A DNA stretch of 43,068 nucleotides from contig NZ_QQAR01000006.1 of assembly GCF_003350375.1 (NCBI RefSeq), forward strand, positions 162,405-205,472. Direction: 5' to 3'. Shown here piece by piece: positions 26,314 through 32,074 of this stretch (position 1 is its first letter; the number at the start of each line of letters is the position of its first letter). Position numbers and translations under genes: made by a program. This stretch comes from Flavobacterium sp. AG291. GTDB lineage: Bacteria > Bacteroidota > Bacteroidia > Flavobacteriales > Flavobacteriaceae. The notes beneath the pieces were generated by a model. The model did no database searches. It saw nothing but the letters and a program-made list of their open reading frames with translations, and had not been told where the DNA came from.

Positions 26314-26404
26314 TAAAAATGCCCTCAAAGCACCACCAATGAGGGCTATAGTATTCAACGCTACAATTAAACAACCAAATCATGATTGTAGCTGTGCAAA
26401 GATA
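26314..26404 (-). ncRNA. Family B small-RNA-like element, copy 1
   Basis: Minus-strand box TATCTTTG (26404-26397) starts an about 75-base unit. The first hairpin is GCTACAAT / ATTGTAGC (26360-26392), the second GCCCTCA / TGAGGGC (26321-26346), followed on the minus strand by ATTTTTATAA, a terminator. A CCC-GGGG-TTTTT hairpin lies just upstream on the same strand and would insulate it. Confidence 0.5.
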
Positions 26405-26425
26405 AACAAAAACCCCGCATTAGGG

Positions 26426-26465
26426 ATATTTATGCAACAGGCAATGGGGATGTAGCACCTGCTTT
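26426..26465 (+). repeat. GGCAnTGGGGATGTA repeat, copy 1
   Basis: About 40 bases (GCAACAGGCAATGGGGATG then TAGCACCTGCTT) that match a segment at 29810-29848 with few changes. It may be the remnant of a gene end or of a mobile element. Confidence 0.4.
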
Positions 26466-26534
26466 AGGAAAGGTAATACTCAAAAATAAAGACTACTTAC
26501 AGTATTATAATTAAACTGTTGTATGATTTTATAG

Positions 26535-26613
26535 GTAAAAACAAAACCCCGCCTAAAGACGAGGTTTAAATAACCAATATATTTATTATCTAAAATAAAA
26601 TATTTCAAATATA
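26535..26613 (-). ncRNA. Family C small-RNA-like element, copy 1
   Basis: Minus-strand box TATATTTG (26613-26606), an AT-rich middle, and a terminator hairpin AACCTCG / CGGGGTT followed by TTGTTTTT. The stem has a U-G pair only when read from the minus strand; the plus strand would have an A-C mismatch. This supports the orientation. Confidence 0.45.
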
Positions 26614-26717
26614 ACAGTGAAAAAACCAAAGATTTTATGTTTTAGGTAAAGAGATTTACACTTCAGGCAAATTAATAAATCACTTTAGTATTGTGCTTTA
26701 AAATTTTGTTAAGCATC

Positions 26718-26800
26718 TCGACATGAAAATTATCTGTTTTTAATGATCTATCATTTCATCAAATTGTTATATTAAGCCATTCTCCGGAAGGGTTTTTTAT
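26718..26800 (+). ncRNA. Family A small-RNA-like element, copy 2 (degraded promoter)
   Basis: Same 20-base spacing between boxes as the other copies, but the boxes read TCG and TAATGATC, so the promoter is probably dead. The terminator stem (26777-26792) has one mismatch. It overlaps the stop of the DoxX-like gene and may now serve only as a terminator. Confidence 0.4.
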
Positions 26801-27249
26801 TTCCAGATTGCCGACAGATATGTCCAAACAATGAAAAGTATTTGTAGAGGTATTCTAAACCATAGATAAGTTAAGCCACTTCCATCAAATGTTGCTTTTT
26901 GATAATCCACTTGTTTCATCGAAGCATAAATGTTGGCGGGAAGTACTAATATCAGAAAAATTATAAGCAACCAAGCGGTAAAAACCCTATAACCGGGCAA
27001 TAAAAGCCCAATAGCAAAAATAATTTCTGCAAGTCCTGTCAGGTAAATAACCTCTATTTTGAATGGAATAAATTCAGGTATCATCAAAGACATACCCTTT
27101 GTAAAAGCAAAATGCCCTATAGCGCAAAACACCAGCATTGCGGACATTCCAACTCTACCTGATAAGGCCAAATCATAAGTGCCAAGAAATATTTTTGTCA
27201 ATAATAATGAGGCAATAAATGAAATAAGTAAAACTATTAAAGGTTTCAT
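26797..27249 (-). CDS. DoxX-like small membrane protein
   Basis: 150 residues from the ATG at 27249; the longer frame starts with TTG. Four transmembrane helices fill most of the protein (LIVLLISFIASLLLTKIFLG, MSAMLVFCAIGHFAF, VIYLTGLAEIIFAIGLLLPG, AWLLIIFLILVLPANIYA), with the GLAEIIFAIGLLLPG signature of the DoxX/DoxD group. The exact reaction is unknown; related proteins are linked to redox stress. The Crp-like regulator gene ends 53 bases upstream, so the two form an operon and the regulator may control it. Confidence 0.75.
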   Translation of the reverse strand: MKPLIVLLISFIASLLLTKIFLGTYDLALSGRVGMSAMLVFCAIGHFAFTKGMSLMIPEFIPFKIEVIYLTGLAEIIFAIGLLLPGYRVFTAWLLIIFLILVLPANIYASMKQVDYQKATFDGSGLTYLWFRIPLQILFIVWTYLSAIWK

Positions 27250-27302
27250 CTTTTTTTTCAGCAAAGTTCGTTTGTTGTTTCAGGTAAAGCAATGAACCCA
27301 AG

Positions 27303-27869
27303 TTAAGAAATTCGTTTGCGTATTCTGCTCAGCGCCTGTGGGGTAATACCAATATAAGAAGCAATATATTTCAGGGGTATTTCTTTTATTAATTCAGGTT
27401 GTTCGATAAACAAATTAAGGTATCTCTGCTCTGCCGTTTCATTGAGTAGAGAGAGCTCTCTTTGTGATTTTTTCAAAAACAGTTCTTCACTCGTCTTACG
27501 TCCAATGAGGTTGCCGATTTCTGTTTTTTCGTAAATCTCTTGTAAATCCTCATAACTTAGTTGCCAAAGTGTTGTTTTGCCTAAAGTTTCTATGTAATAT
27601 ACTGATGGTTTTCTGATTAAAAATGAATTATATCCACTTACAAAGCTATTGCTAAAGGAAAAAGCAAATGTAAGATCGTTTTCTTCTTTAGGAATATAGA
27701 AACGTACAATTCCTGTTTCAATAAATGAAAGGTTATTTTCGATTTGCCCTGCTTTTAAGAGAATATGATTTTTTGGAAAATCCTGTTTTGTAAGTTTAGA
27801 AGAAAAAATCTGCCAATCTTGTTCAGTCAGCTTAAACGTACGGTCAAAATATTTTCGGATTTGTTGCAT
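27303..27869 (-). CDS. Crp/Fnr family transcriptional regulator
   Basis: 188 residues. An N-terminal cyclic-nucleotide-binding fold (residues 20-115, FPKNHILLKAGQIENNLSFI and GIVRFYI) is followed by a dimer helix and a C-terminal winged helix with IPLKYIASYIGITPQALSR as recognition region. There are no Fnr-type cysteines, and the phosphate-binding cassette of true cAMP receptors is not obvious, so the ligand is unknown. In Bacteroidota, proteins of this small type often sit next to a DoxX or similar membrane gene, as here. The pair lies between the first and second B-C-A blocks. Confidence 0.85.
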   Translation of the reverse strand: MQQIRKYFDRTFKLTEQDWQIFSSKLTKQDFPKNHILLKAGQIENNLSFIETGIVRFYIPKEENDLTFAFSFSNSFVSGYNSFLIRKPSVYYIETLGKTTLWQLSYEDLQEIYEKTEIGNLIGRKTSEELFLKKSQRELSLLNETAEQRYLNLFIEQPELIKEIPLKYIASYIGITPQALSRIRKRIS

Positions 27870-27983
27870 TTGTACATTTTACAATGTTGTGAAGATCTCA
27901 CCCAAGCTTAAACTCATATATTAATCAGCATCTGAAGTCTAAACAAAGCCATCGGGAGCAATATTACAATTTGATAGCCTTTA

Positions 27984-28073
27984 TAAAAATGCCCTCAAAG
28001 AACCACCAATGAGGGCTATATTAATCAACGCTACAATTAGACAGCCAATCACGATTGTAGCATTACAAATATA
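27984..28073 (-). ncRNA. Family B small-RNA-like element, copy 2
   Basis: Minus-strand box TATATTTG (28073-28066), hairpin GCTACAAT / ATTGTAGC (28030-28061), terminator hairpin GCCCTCA / TGAGGGC (27991-28016) and ATTTTTATAA. A frame of 23 hydrophobic residues crosses it, but copies 1 and 3 break that frame with indels. Confidence 0.5.
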
Positions 28074-28214
28074 AAAGAAAAAATCTGCTTACTTAACTAC
28101 AATAAAGAAAATGAGAACAGTTTGAGGGTATTGCGTTTTAACCATCTTTCTCGAAACTATCTTTAGTGCGTAAGTTATATTCTAAAAATTTATTTACTTT
28201 TTATGAAAGTGCTG

Positions 28215-28303
28215 TAAAAAAGAAAAAAGCCCCCCTGAAATAACAAGGAGGCATTAACCAATTTTACTATTTATTTCAAATGAAAAAATATGCTGCAAAT
28301 ATA
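28215..28303 (-). ncRNA. Family C small-RNA-like element, copy 2
   Basis: Minus-strand box TATATTTG (28303-28296) and a terminator GCCTCC...GGGGGC with TTTTTTC. One stem pair is U-G in minus-strand RNA but would be an A-C mismatch in plus-strand RNA, so minus is the likely direction. Confidence 0.45.
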
Positions 28304-28442
28304 AGAAAAGTCTTTAGAGTAGTTTCTACAAACTTACAAATCGAATATCCTTTGTAAATCTCGTTAATTTAGAGTGAGGGGTAATTCTACGCTTACTGAC
28401 AACTATCTATCATACAAGTGGGTTAAAACAATGTTAACACTC

Positions 28443-28538
28443 TTGACGTAAAAAGTACCTGTTTATAATTTTGTCAGGTGCTCAAATTATCAATCCTATT
28501 GTTTTATTCCAAACCCTTCTCCGGAAGGGTTTTTTATT
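28443..28538 (+). ncRNA. Family A small-RNA-like element, copy 3
   Basis: TTG (28443-28445), exactly 20 bases, TAATTTTG (28466-28473), a predicted RNA of about 60 bases from near 28480, and the stem CCCTTC-TCCG-GAAGGG (28514-28529) with a T-run. No gene follows within 500 bases, so this copy is not simply a leader. Confidence 0.55.
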
Positions 28539-28540
28539 GC

Positions 28541-28629
28541 AAAAAATTGCCCTCAAAGAACCACCAATGAGGGCCAAATAACCAAGCTACAATATACCAA
28601 CCAATCACAATTGTAGCGGTACAAATGTA
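28541..28629 (-). ncRNA. Family B small-RNA-like element, copy 3
   Basis: Minus-strand box TACATTTG (28629-28622), hairpin GCTACAAT / ATTGTAGC (28586-28617), terminator hairpin GCCCTCA / TGAGGGC (28549-28574) and ATTTTTTG. The stems are kept while the spacer between them differs in length from copies 1 and 2. Confidence 0.5.
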
Positions 28630-28637
28630 ATAGAAAA

Positions 28638-28667
28638 ATCCCTGCATATAACAGGGATCATTTTTTT
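28638..28667. terminator. Bidirectional terminator upstream of family B copy 3
   Basis: ATCCCTG / CAGGGAT with T-runs on both strands. On the minus strand it ends any transcript just before the family B copy 3 promoter, an insulating position also seen in weaker form at copies 1 and 2. Confidence 0.6.
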
Positions 28668-28753
28668 AAAAAAAATCAGTGGGGGGAACTGATTTTCACT
28701 ATGCCTATTGCAAAATTAAAATTTGGACTTTTATGCTTATTTATAAAATTTTT

Positions 28754-28790
28754 CGCTTTTTGTTATATACTATTTTGGTGATAACAAAAG
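28754..28790. promoter_or_regulatory. TTGTTAT...ATAACAA dyad
   Basis: CTTTTTGTTAT and ATAACAAAAG are inverted around a 13-base spacer, close to the XRE-upstream sequence CGCTTTTTGTTATA at 21641-21654. It could be an operator for the XRE protein. No plus-strand gene starts nearby. Confidence 0.3.
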
Positions 28791-28854
28791 CCTTACCAAT
28801 TATAGATGCATTAGCCGATTTTTTTTGATTTATCACTAATGAATATAATGCTGC

Positions 28855-28925
28855 GCAAAAAAGCCCTCTGTTAAGAGGGCGGTAAAGATGCAGTAGTTTA
28901 TGTATTGTTATAGGTTACAAAAGTA
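28855..28925 (-). ncRNA. Family C small-RNA-like element, copy 3
   Basis: Minus-strand box TACTTTTG (28925-28918) and a perfect terminator stem GCCCTCT / AGAGGGC (28863-28880) followed by TTTTTTG. The middle is not alike in sequence to copies 1 and 2; position and design are what match. Confidence 0.4.
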
Positions 28926-29026
28926 ATATTTTTATAATATCACTTGCTACCGAAGAATTAAAATAGGTATAGAAGCCACTCAGTATAGTGCTTAGAAACC
29001 CGGTATTAAAAAAAATGTTAAGACTC

Positions 29027-29127
29027 TTGACATGAATATTTTCACTTTTTAATTTTGAGCCACGTTCAATTTCATCAATTCCATTATGTTATTCTATAGC
29101 CCTTCCCCGGAAGGGCTTTCATTTTTG
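29027..29127 (+). ncRNA. Family A small-RNA-like element, copy 4
   Basis: TTG (29027-29029), 20 bases, TAATTTTG (29050-29057), then the stem GCCCTTC-CCCG-GAAGGGC (29099-29116) and TTTCATTTTT. The next gene starts 17 bases after the stem, so this copy could be either a small RNA or an attenuator leader of that gene. Confidence 0.45.
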
Positions 29128-29132
29128 AGATT

Positions 29133-29363
29133 ATGACAGTAGAAGAAATAAAGCGATATTTTACGGGTAACCCGCCCCCAAAGGAAGTCAACTGGAAACC
29201 TTATGCAAAAATCACAGATGCAGAGCGCTTCCTCGCTCATGCCTTTGTTCTCATTGAGAACCATAAAGGAAAACAGGACGATTGTCCTGCCTGGTGGCGT
29301 CTTAAAGAATTTTATCAGTTCATGAAATCTTTTAATAAGAATTCAGAAAATAATGAGCGTTAA
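29133..29363 (+). CDS. DUF6965-like small protein
   Basis: 76 residues. The pattern EIKRYFTGNPPPKEV...KITDAERFLAHAFVLIENH...WWRLKEF fits the short DUF6965-type proteins of flavobacteria, whose function is unknown. It lies right after the family A copy 4 terminator-like hairpin, which may control its expression. A perfect 20-base palindromic terminator follows 8 bases after its stop. Confidence 0.65.
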   Translation: MTVEEIKRYFTGNPPPKEVNWKPYAKITDAERFLAHAFVLIENHKGKQDDCPAWWRLKEFYQFMKSFNKNSENNER

Positions 29364-29368
29364 AAACT

Positions 29369-29395
29369 AAGCCCCTGCAATTGCAGGGGCTTTTA
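29369..29395. terminator. Rho-independent terminator after the 29133 gene
   Basis: GCCCCTGCAA / TTGCAGGGGC is a perfect palindrome preceded by AA and followed by TTTTA. Confidence 0.75.
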
Positions 29396-29647
29396 CCAAA
29401 CTTCTGAAAACTTTCCAAAAGAAACAAAAGGAACAATTCCCTTTGCTTCGAAATGTAATTAGTCTTATACACTTGCCCAAAATTAACGGTGCAGGAGATC
29501 ATATTTGTTGCGGTATTTTGCCTAAACCTTTATAATTTAAACACTTTGGAATATTCCATTTTAAATTCTATTACCTGTTAGATTAAAAAAAGTAAAACTT
29601 TACGTTAGCATGCATTTATGCGAAGTGGAAATAAAAGATCAATTATT

Positions 29648-29743
29648 ATGCTTAACATTTCTCAGGAAGAGTCTTTCTCAAAAAAAATACCTAAAGAAAT
29701 ACTGATGAAGGCTTTGTTAATTACATCGTTAAATAATAAATAA
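29648..29743 (+). CDS. Possible 31-residue peptide
   Basis: ATG at 29648 to TAA at 29741, with a natural-looking helical sequence (EESFSKKIPKEILMKALLI). A very long perfect hairpin starts 12 bases after the stop. No family recognised; it may be chance. The preceding 250 bases hold no gene. Confidence 0.3.
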   Translation: MLNISQEESFSKKIPKEILMKALLITSLNNK

Positions 29744-29754
29744 CGATTCAAAGG

Positions 29755-29809
29755 AAAAATACTGTATGCAATTCCCTGCTTAGAGCAGGGAATTGCATAC
29801 AGTATTTTT
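29755..29809. repeat. 55-base perfect hairpin (26-base arms, 3-base loop)
   Basis: The arms run from AAAAATACTGTATG to CCTGCT and back without a mismatch around TAG. This is far longer than the other terminators of the window. It could be a strong bidirectional terminator, a cruciform, or the remnant of a small mobile element. Confidence 0.7.
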
Positions 29810-29848
29810 GCAAGAGGCATTGGGGATGTACCACTTGCTTCACAAAGT
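29810..29848 (+). repeat. GGCAnTGGGGATGTA repeat, copy 2
   Basis: GCAAGAGGCATTGGGGATG then TACCACTTGCTT, closely matching 26426-26465. It lies directly after the 55-base hairpin. Confidence 0.4.
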
Positions 29849-29976
29849 TATCTTTAAAAATTTAAAATCATTTACAAAATTACCCATAGAATCTTTTAAG
29901 ATTTTACAACTTAAAAGTTTTTTGAAAATTGATATGTCCTTGTAAAAGAGATTTTACTGCCCTATGATAATTACGA

Positions 29977-30366
29977 TTATATATGATTCCTTTTTATTAT
30001 TTTTCTGAGGTTAAATTCAAAATCACTGAAATTTACCATTTTAAAAATCTGACCGGAGAAAAGGTTTTTTATATCAGGCTCTAAATGGCTGAACATAAAG
30101 GGCGTTGTATAAGCATACGTAGGTATCTTCTTAGTCCGTTCATCCTCGATAAGCCTGCTTATAAATTCTTTTCCGTCCATCAGATACATATTAATATCGG
30201 TAAAGATCATTTCTGGCAGCGTTTGGGCTGTTTTAAGATACTCAAGTGCCTGTTTTCCATTTAAGAATGTAATACATTCAATATTAGGTGATAGCAGGGC
30301 CATTACACGGAAAATCATTTCACTTGTAACGGTTTGTATGGTAGATATTTCGTCAAAGCTCAGCAT
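29977..30366 (-). CDS. Stand-alone response-regulator receiver domain
   Basis: 129 residues from the ATG at 30366; a longer frame to 30507 would run deep into the opposite gene. It has the receiver pattern: acidic pair D5-E6, phospho-acceptor D57 in MIFTDINMYLMDG, T87/T88, and K109 at the usual Lys position, but followed by Met instead of Pro. No output domain, so it may act by protein contact. There is no histidine kinase gene nearby. Its ATG overlaps, as CATG, the ATG of the alpha-CTD-like gene on the other strand. Confidence 0.75.
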   Translation of the reverse strand: MLSFDEISTIQTVTSEMIFRVMALLSPNIECITFLNGKQALEYLKTAQTLPEMIFTDINMYLMDGKEFISRLIEDERTKKIPTYAYTTPFMFSHLEPDIKNLFSGQIFKMVNFSDFEFNLRKIIKRNHI

Positions 30367-30601
30367 GCCCCTTACAGAATGTACGTTTGCATTCAGCAGG
30401 AGAATGCTGAACTTTTTTGAGTATGTCGGTATATCGACTGTCGGCGAGCTCGCCGCAATCCCACTTTCAGAACTGACGCGATTTAGAGGATTTAAAACCA
30501 AATGCAAGGCGGAAATGATTTTATTTATAGAAGCAGAAGGCCTGCAAAAACTCTATGCCGATTTTGCACAATGGAAAACGAGCGGCATCAATAACCGTTA
30601 A
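30365..30601 (+). CDS. RNA-polymerase alpha-CTD-like helix-hairpin-helix protein
   Basis: 78 residues from the ATG at 30365 (MPLTECTFAFS); an ATG at 30338 is also in frame. The whole protein matches the alpha-subunit C-terminal fold: PLTE..FSRR..N, GISTVGELAAIPLSELTRF, RGFKTKCKAEMILFIEAEGL. Such single-domain proteins occur in Bacteroidota accessory DNA and may bind DNA or polymerase; the role is not established. It converges with the CoiA-like gene (18 bases between stops). Confidence 0.7.
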   Translation: MPLTECTFAFSRRMLNFFEYVGISTVGELAAIPLSELTRFRGFKTKCKAEMILFIEAEGLQKLYADFAQWKTSGINNR

Positions 30602-30619
30602 GCGGTGTGTAAATTACAT

Positions 30620-31267
30620 CTACCAATTTCTTCGCCTTAGAAAATAATAACGAAAACCGGCAGCTGCTGCTATAAGGCAGATCCATCTCAGCAGGTTATT
30701 ATCACTTTCAAGCTTATGTGACACTGCGTTTTGTTCGTCTTCGGGATACCAATAGATATAACGTTTGTATTGAGCAGAGTCCAAAAGCTGTCGTTTTAAC
30801 TTTTCAGGAGTAATATCCCGGGCTGTTTGCCTCAGATCAATCTCAATGCTTTTCATTTCAGAGTTCCTGTAAAATTGCTCCTTTGGATTATCTATTGTAT
30901 GGGTTACACAAATTTCAAAATATACCTTTCCCTGCCGGCTTGAGACGGTTACATCAGGTGTGAATTGACCGAGCCTTTGCTCCATAAAGGCATTCGTGTA
31001 GGTCAAAATAGTCTGCGGAAGTTTAATTTCTGCATTCTCCACAATTATCTGTTTCGCAAGTTGGTGCAACGCCGTTTCTGGCCCACCCTTACAGCTTGAA
31101 GTACTGTTGTGACGAAAATGCCACTCTTTCTTTGTTCCCTGGACAGCCTCAAGCTTTTCATTGCATTCGAAGCAACGGCACTGGCAGGAGAGCCCGTTCC
31201 GAGCAGCGAAGATATGCACTACTTTTCCCGTAGGCTCGTGATAGCCGTATTTTATATTTTGGTTCAT
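30620..31267 (-). CDS. CoiA-like nuclease-domain protein with C-terminal membrane helix
   Basis: 215 residues. An N-terminal zinc-binding part has C28, C30, C32, C35 and HFRH (50-53), as in the CoiA-like N-terminal domain. A core with PDVTV (D105) and VYFEICVTH (E118) resembles the PD-(D/E)XK-like active site of CoiA-type proteins, although a canonical Lys is not obvious. A hydrophobic segment near the end (LLRWICLIAAAAGFRYYFL) suggests membrane anchoring. Last gene of the tight Mrr / DUF2971 / CoiA operon (21-base gap). CoiA is known from competence; here a defence role is more likely from context. Confidence 0.7.
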   Translation of the reverse strand: MNQNIKYGYHEPTGKVVHIFAARNGLSCQCRCFECNEKLEAVQGTKKEWHFRHNSTSSCKGGPETALHQLAKQIIVENAEIKLPQTILTYTNAFMEQRLGQFTPDVTVSSRQGKVYFEICVTHTIDNPKEQFYRNSEMKSIEIDLRQTARDITPEKLKRQLLDSAQYKRYIYWYPEDEQNAVSHKLESDNNLLRWICLIAAAAGFRYYFLRRRNW

Positions 31268-31288
31268 CGGCTAGAGGAATAAAATTAT

Positions 31289-32059
31289 TTAAAAGAAGCT
31301 GCGCATGTAAATGGTCTTCTCCTTGTGCTCTTCGAATCCGACCTTATAGGAATCACCCATAGTGATGGCATAAAATATTTTTATTCCTGTATCCCTGCAA
31401 CTTTCAAGCACAGCGTCCACTGTTTCCTTTGTTGCCCTGGAACCGATATAAACTGCCTTAATATACTTTTGAGCTACCGGTATAAAATACTGCTCTTCCC
31501 TGCTTTGGAACACAAGGCGGTGTTCCTTTTCATACTGCCATTCCAACTGTTTGTTGAACACCATTTTCATCAGTTTGCTGCCCGGATCCTCAAGGCTGTC
31601 CACCAGCGGAGGCTGTTCAGAGTACTGCACTTTACCGAAACCTAAGAACCCTTTGCTTTCCCTGAGCTTATCAAAAATATCGGGATGGTATTCAACACAG
31701 ATTCCCTGATAATTATTTGTGTAATGCGACCACATCAGGTTATTGTAATTGCTTTCGCTAAAGCAACTCAGTAAAAATGATTGGGCCAGCGCTTGGCGCT
31801 GCTGCTGCTCAGCAAACCACACGTAGTGGCTGTTTTGCGAAACGTGCTCCTGCCAATAGCTGAAATCTGCAGCAGAATGGTTTGGATTAACCTTAAAATA
31901 CTCGCTTTCCTGTCCTTTGGCAAATGGATCAATGGCAAGGTTAAATTTCAGCTCATAAGGGTCGTTAAAGGTATAGGCCGCAGACAGACGCAGGCTTGCT
32001 GTTGTCCCGATTAACTGATTTACTAATCCTACCTTATCTATTGAATAAAATTTAAACAT
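31289..32059 (-). CDS. DUF2971 family protein
   Basis: 256 residues, cytoplasmic. It has the family pattern: an early RLSAAYTFNDPYELKF, CFSE....LMWSHYTNNYQGICVEYH in the middle, and YEKEHRLVF later. These conserved Asp, His, Tyr and Glu residues look like an enzyme site, but no reaction is established for the family. The neighbours upstream (15 bases, Mrr-like nuclease) and downstream (21 bases, CoiA-like) make one operon. DUF2971 genes are often found in accessory and defence-rich regions. Confidence 0.8.
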   Translation of the reverse strand: MFKFYSIDKVGLVNQLIGTTASLRLSAAYTFNDPYELKFNLAIDPFAKGQESEYFKVNPNHSAADFSYWQEHVSQNSHYVWFAEQQQRQALAQSFLLSCFSESNYNNLMWSHYTNNYQGICVEYHPDIFDKLRESKGFLGFGKVQYSEQPPLVDSLEDPGSKLMKMVFNKQLEWQYEKEHRLVFQSREEQYFIPVAQKYIKAVYIGSRATKETVDAVLESCRDTGIKIFYAITMGDSYKVGFEEHKEKTIYMRSFF

Positions 32060-32074
32060 ATCCTTGGTCTTAAT

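Larger units (their letters stand above)
26314..26800. repeat. B-C-A cassette, block I
   Basis: First of three blocks carrying family B (minus), family C (minus) and family A (plus) elements in the same order and orientation. It also holds a GGCAnTGGGGATGTA repeat at 26426. Its family A copy has a decayed promoter. The block ends at the stop of the DoxX-like gene. Confidence 0.6.
27984..28538. repeat. B-C-A cassette, block II
   Basis: Second block with families B (27984-28073), C (28215-28303) and A (28443-28538). It directly abuts block III, so two blocks stand in tandem here. Confidence 0.6.
28541..29127. repeat. B-C-A cassette, block III
   Basis: Third block with families B (28541-28629), C (28855-28925) and A (29027-29127). 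Its B element meets the family A end of block II tail to tail with a two-base gap. Confidence 0.6.

Noticed and set aside
27984..28060. 23-residue hydrophobic peptide frame in family B copy 2
   Set aside because: Indels in copies 1 and 3 destroy the frame while the hairpins persist, so it is probably not coding.
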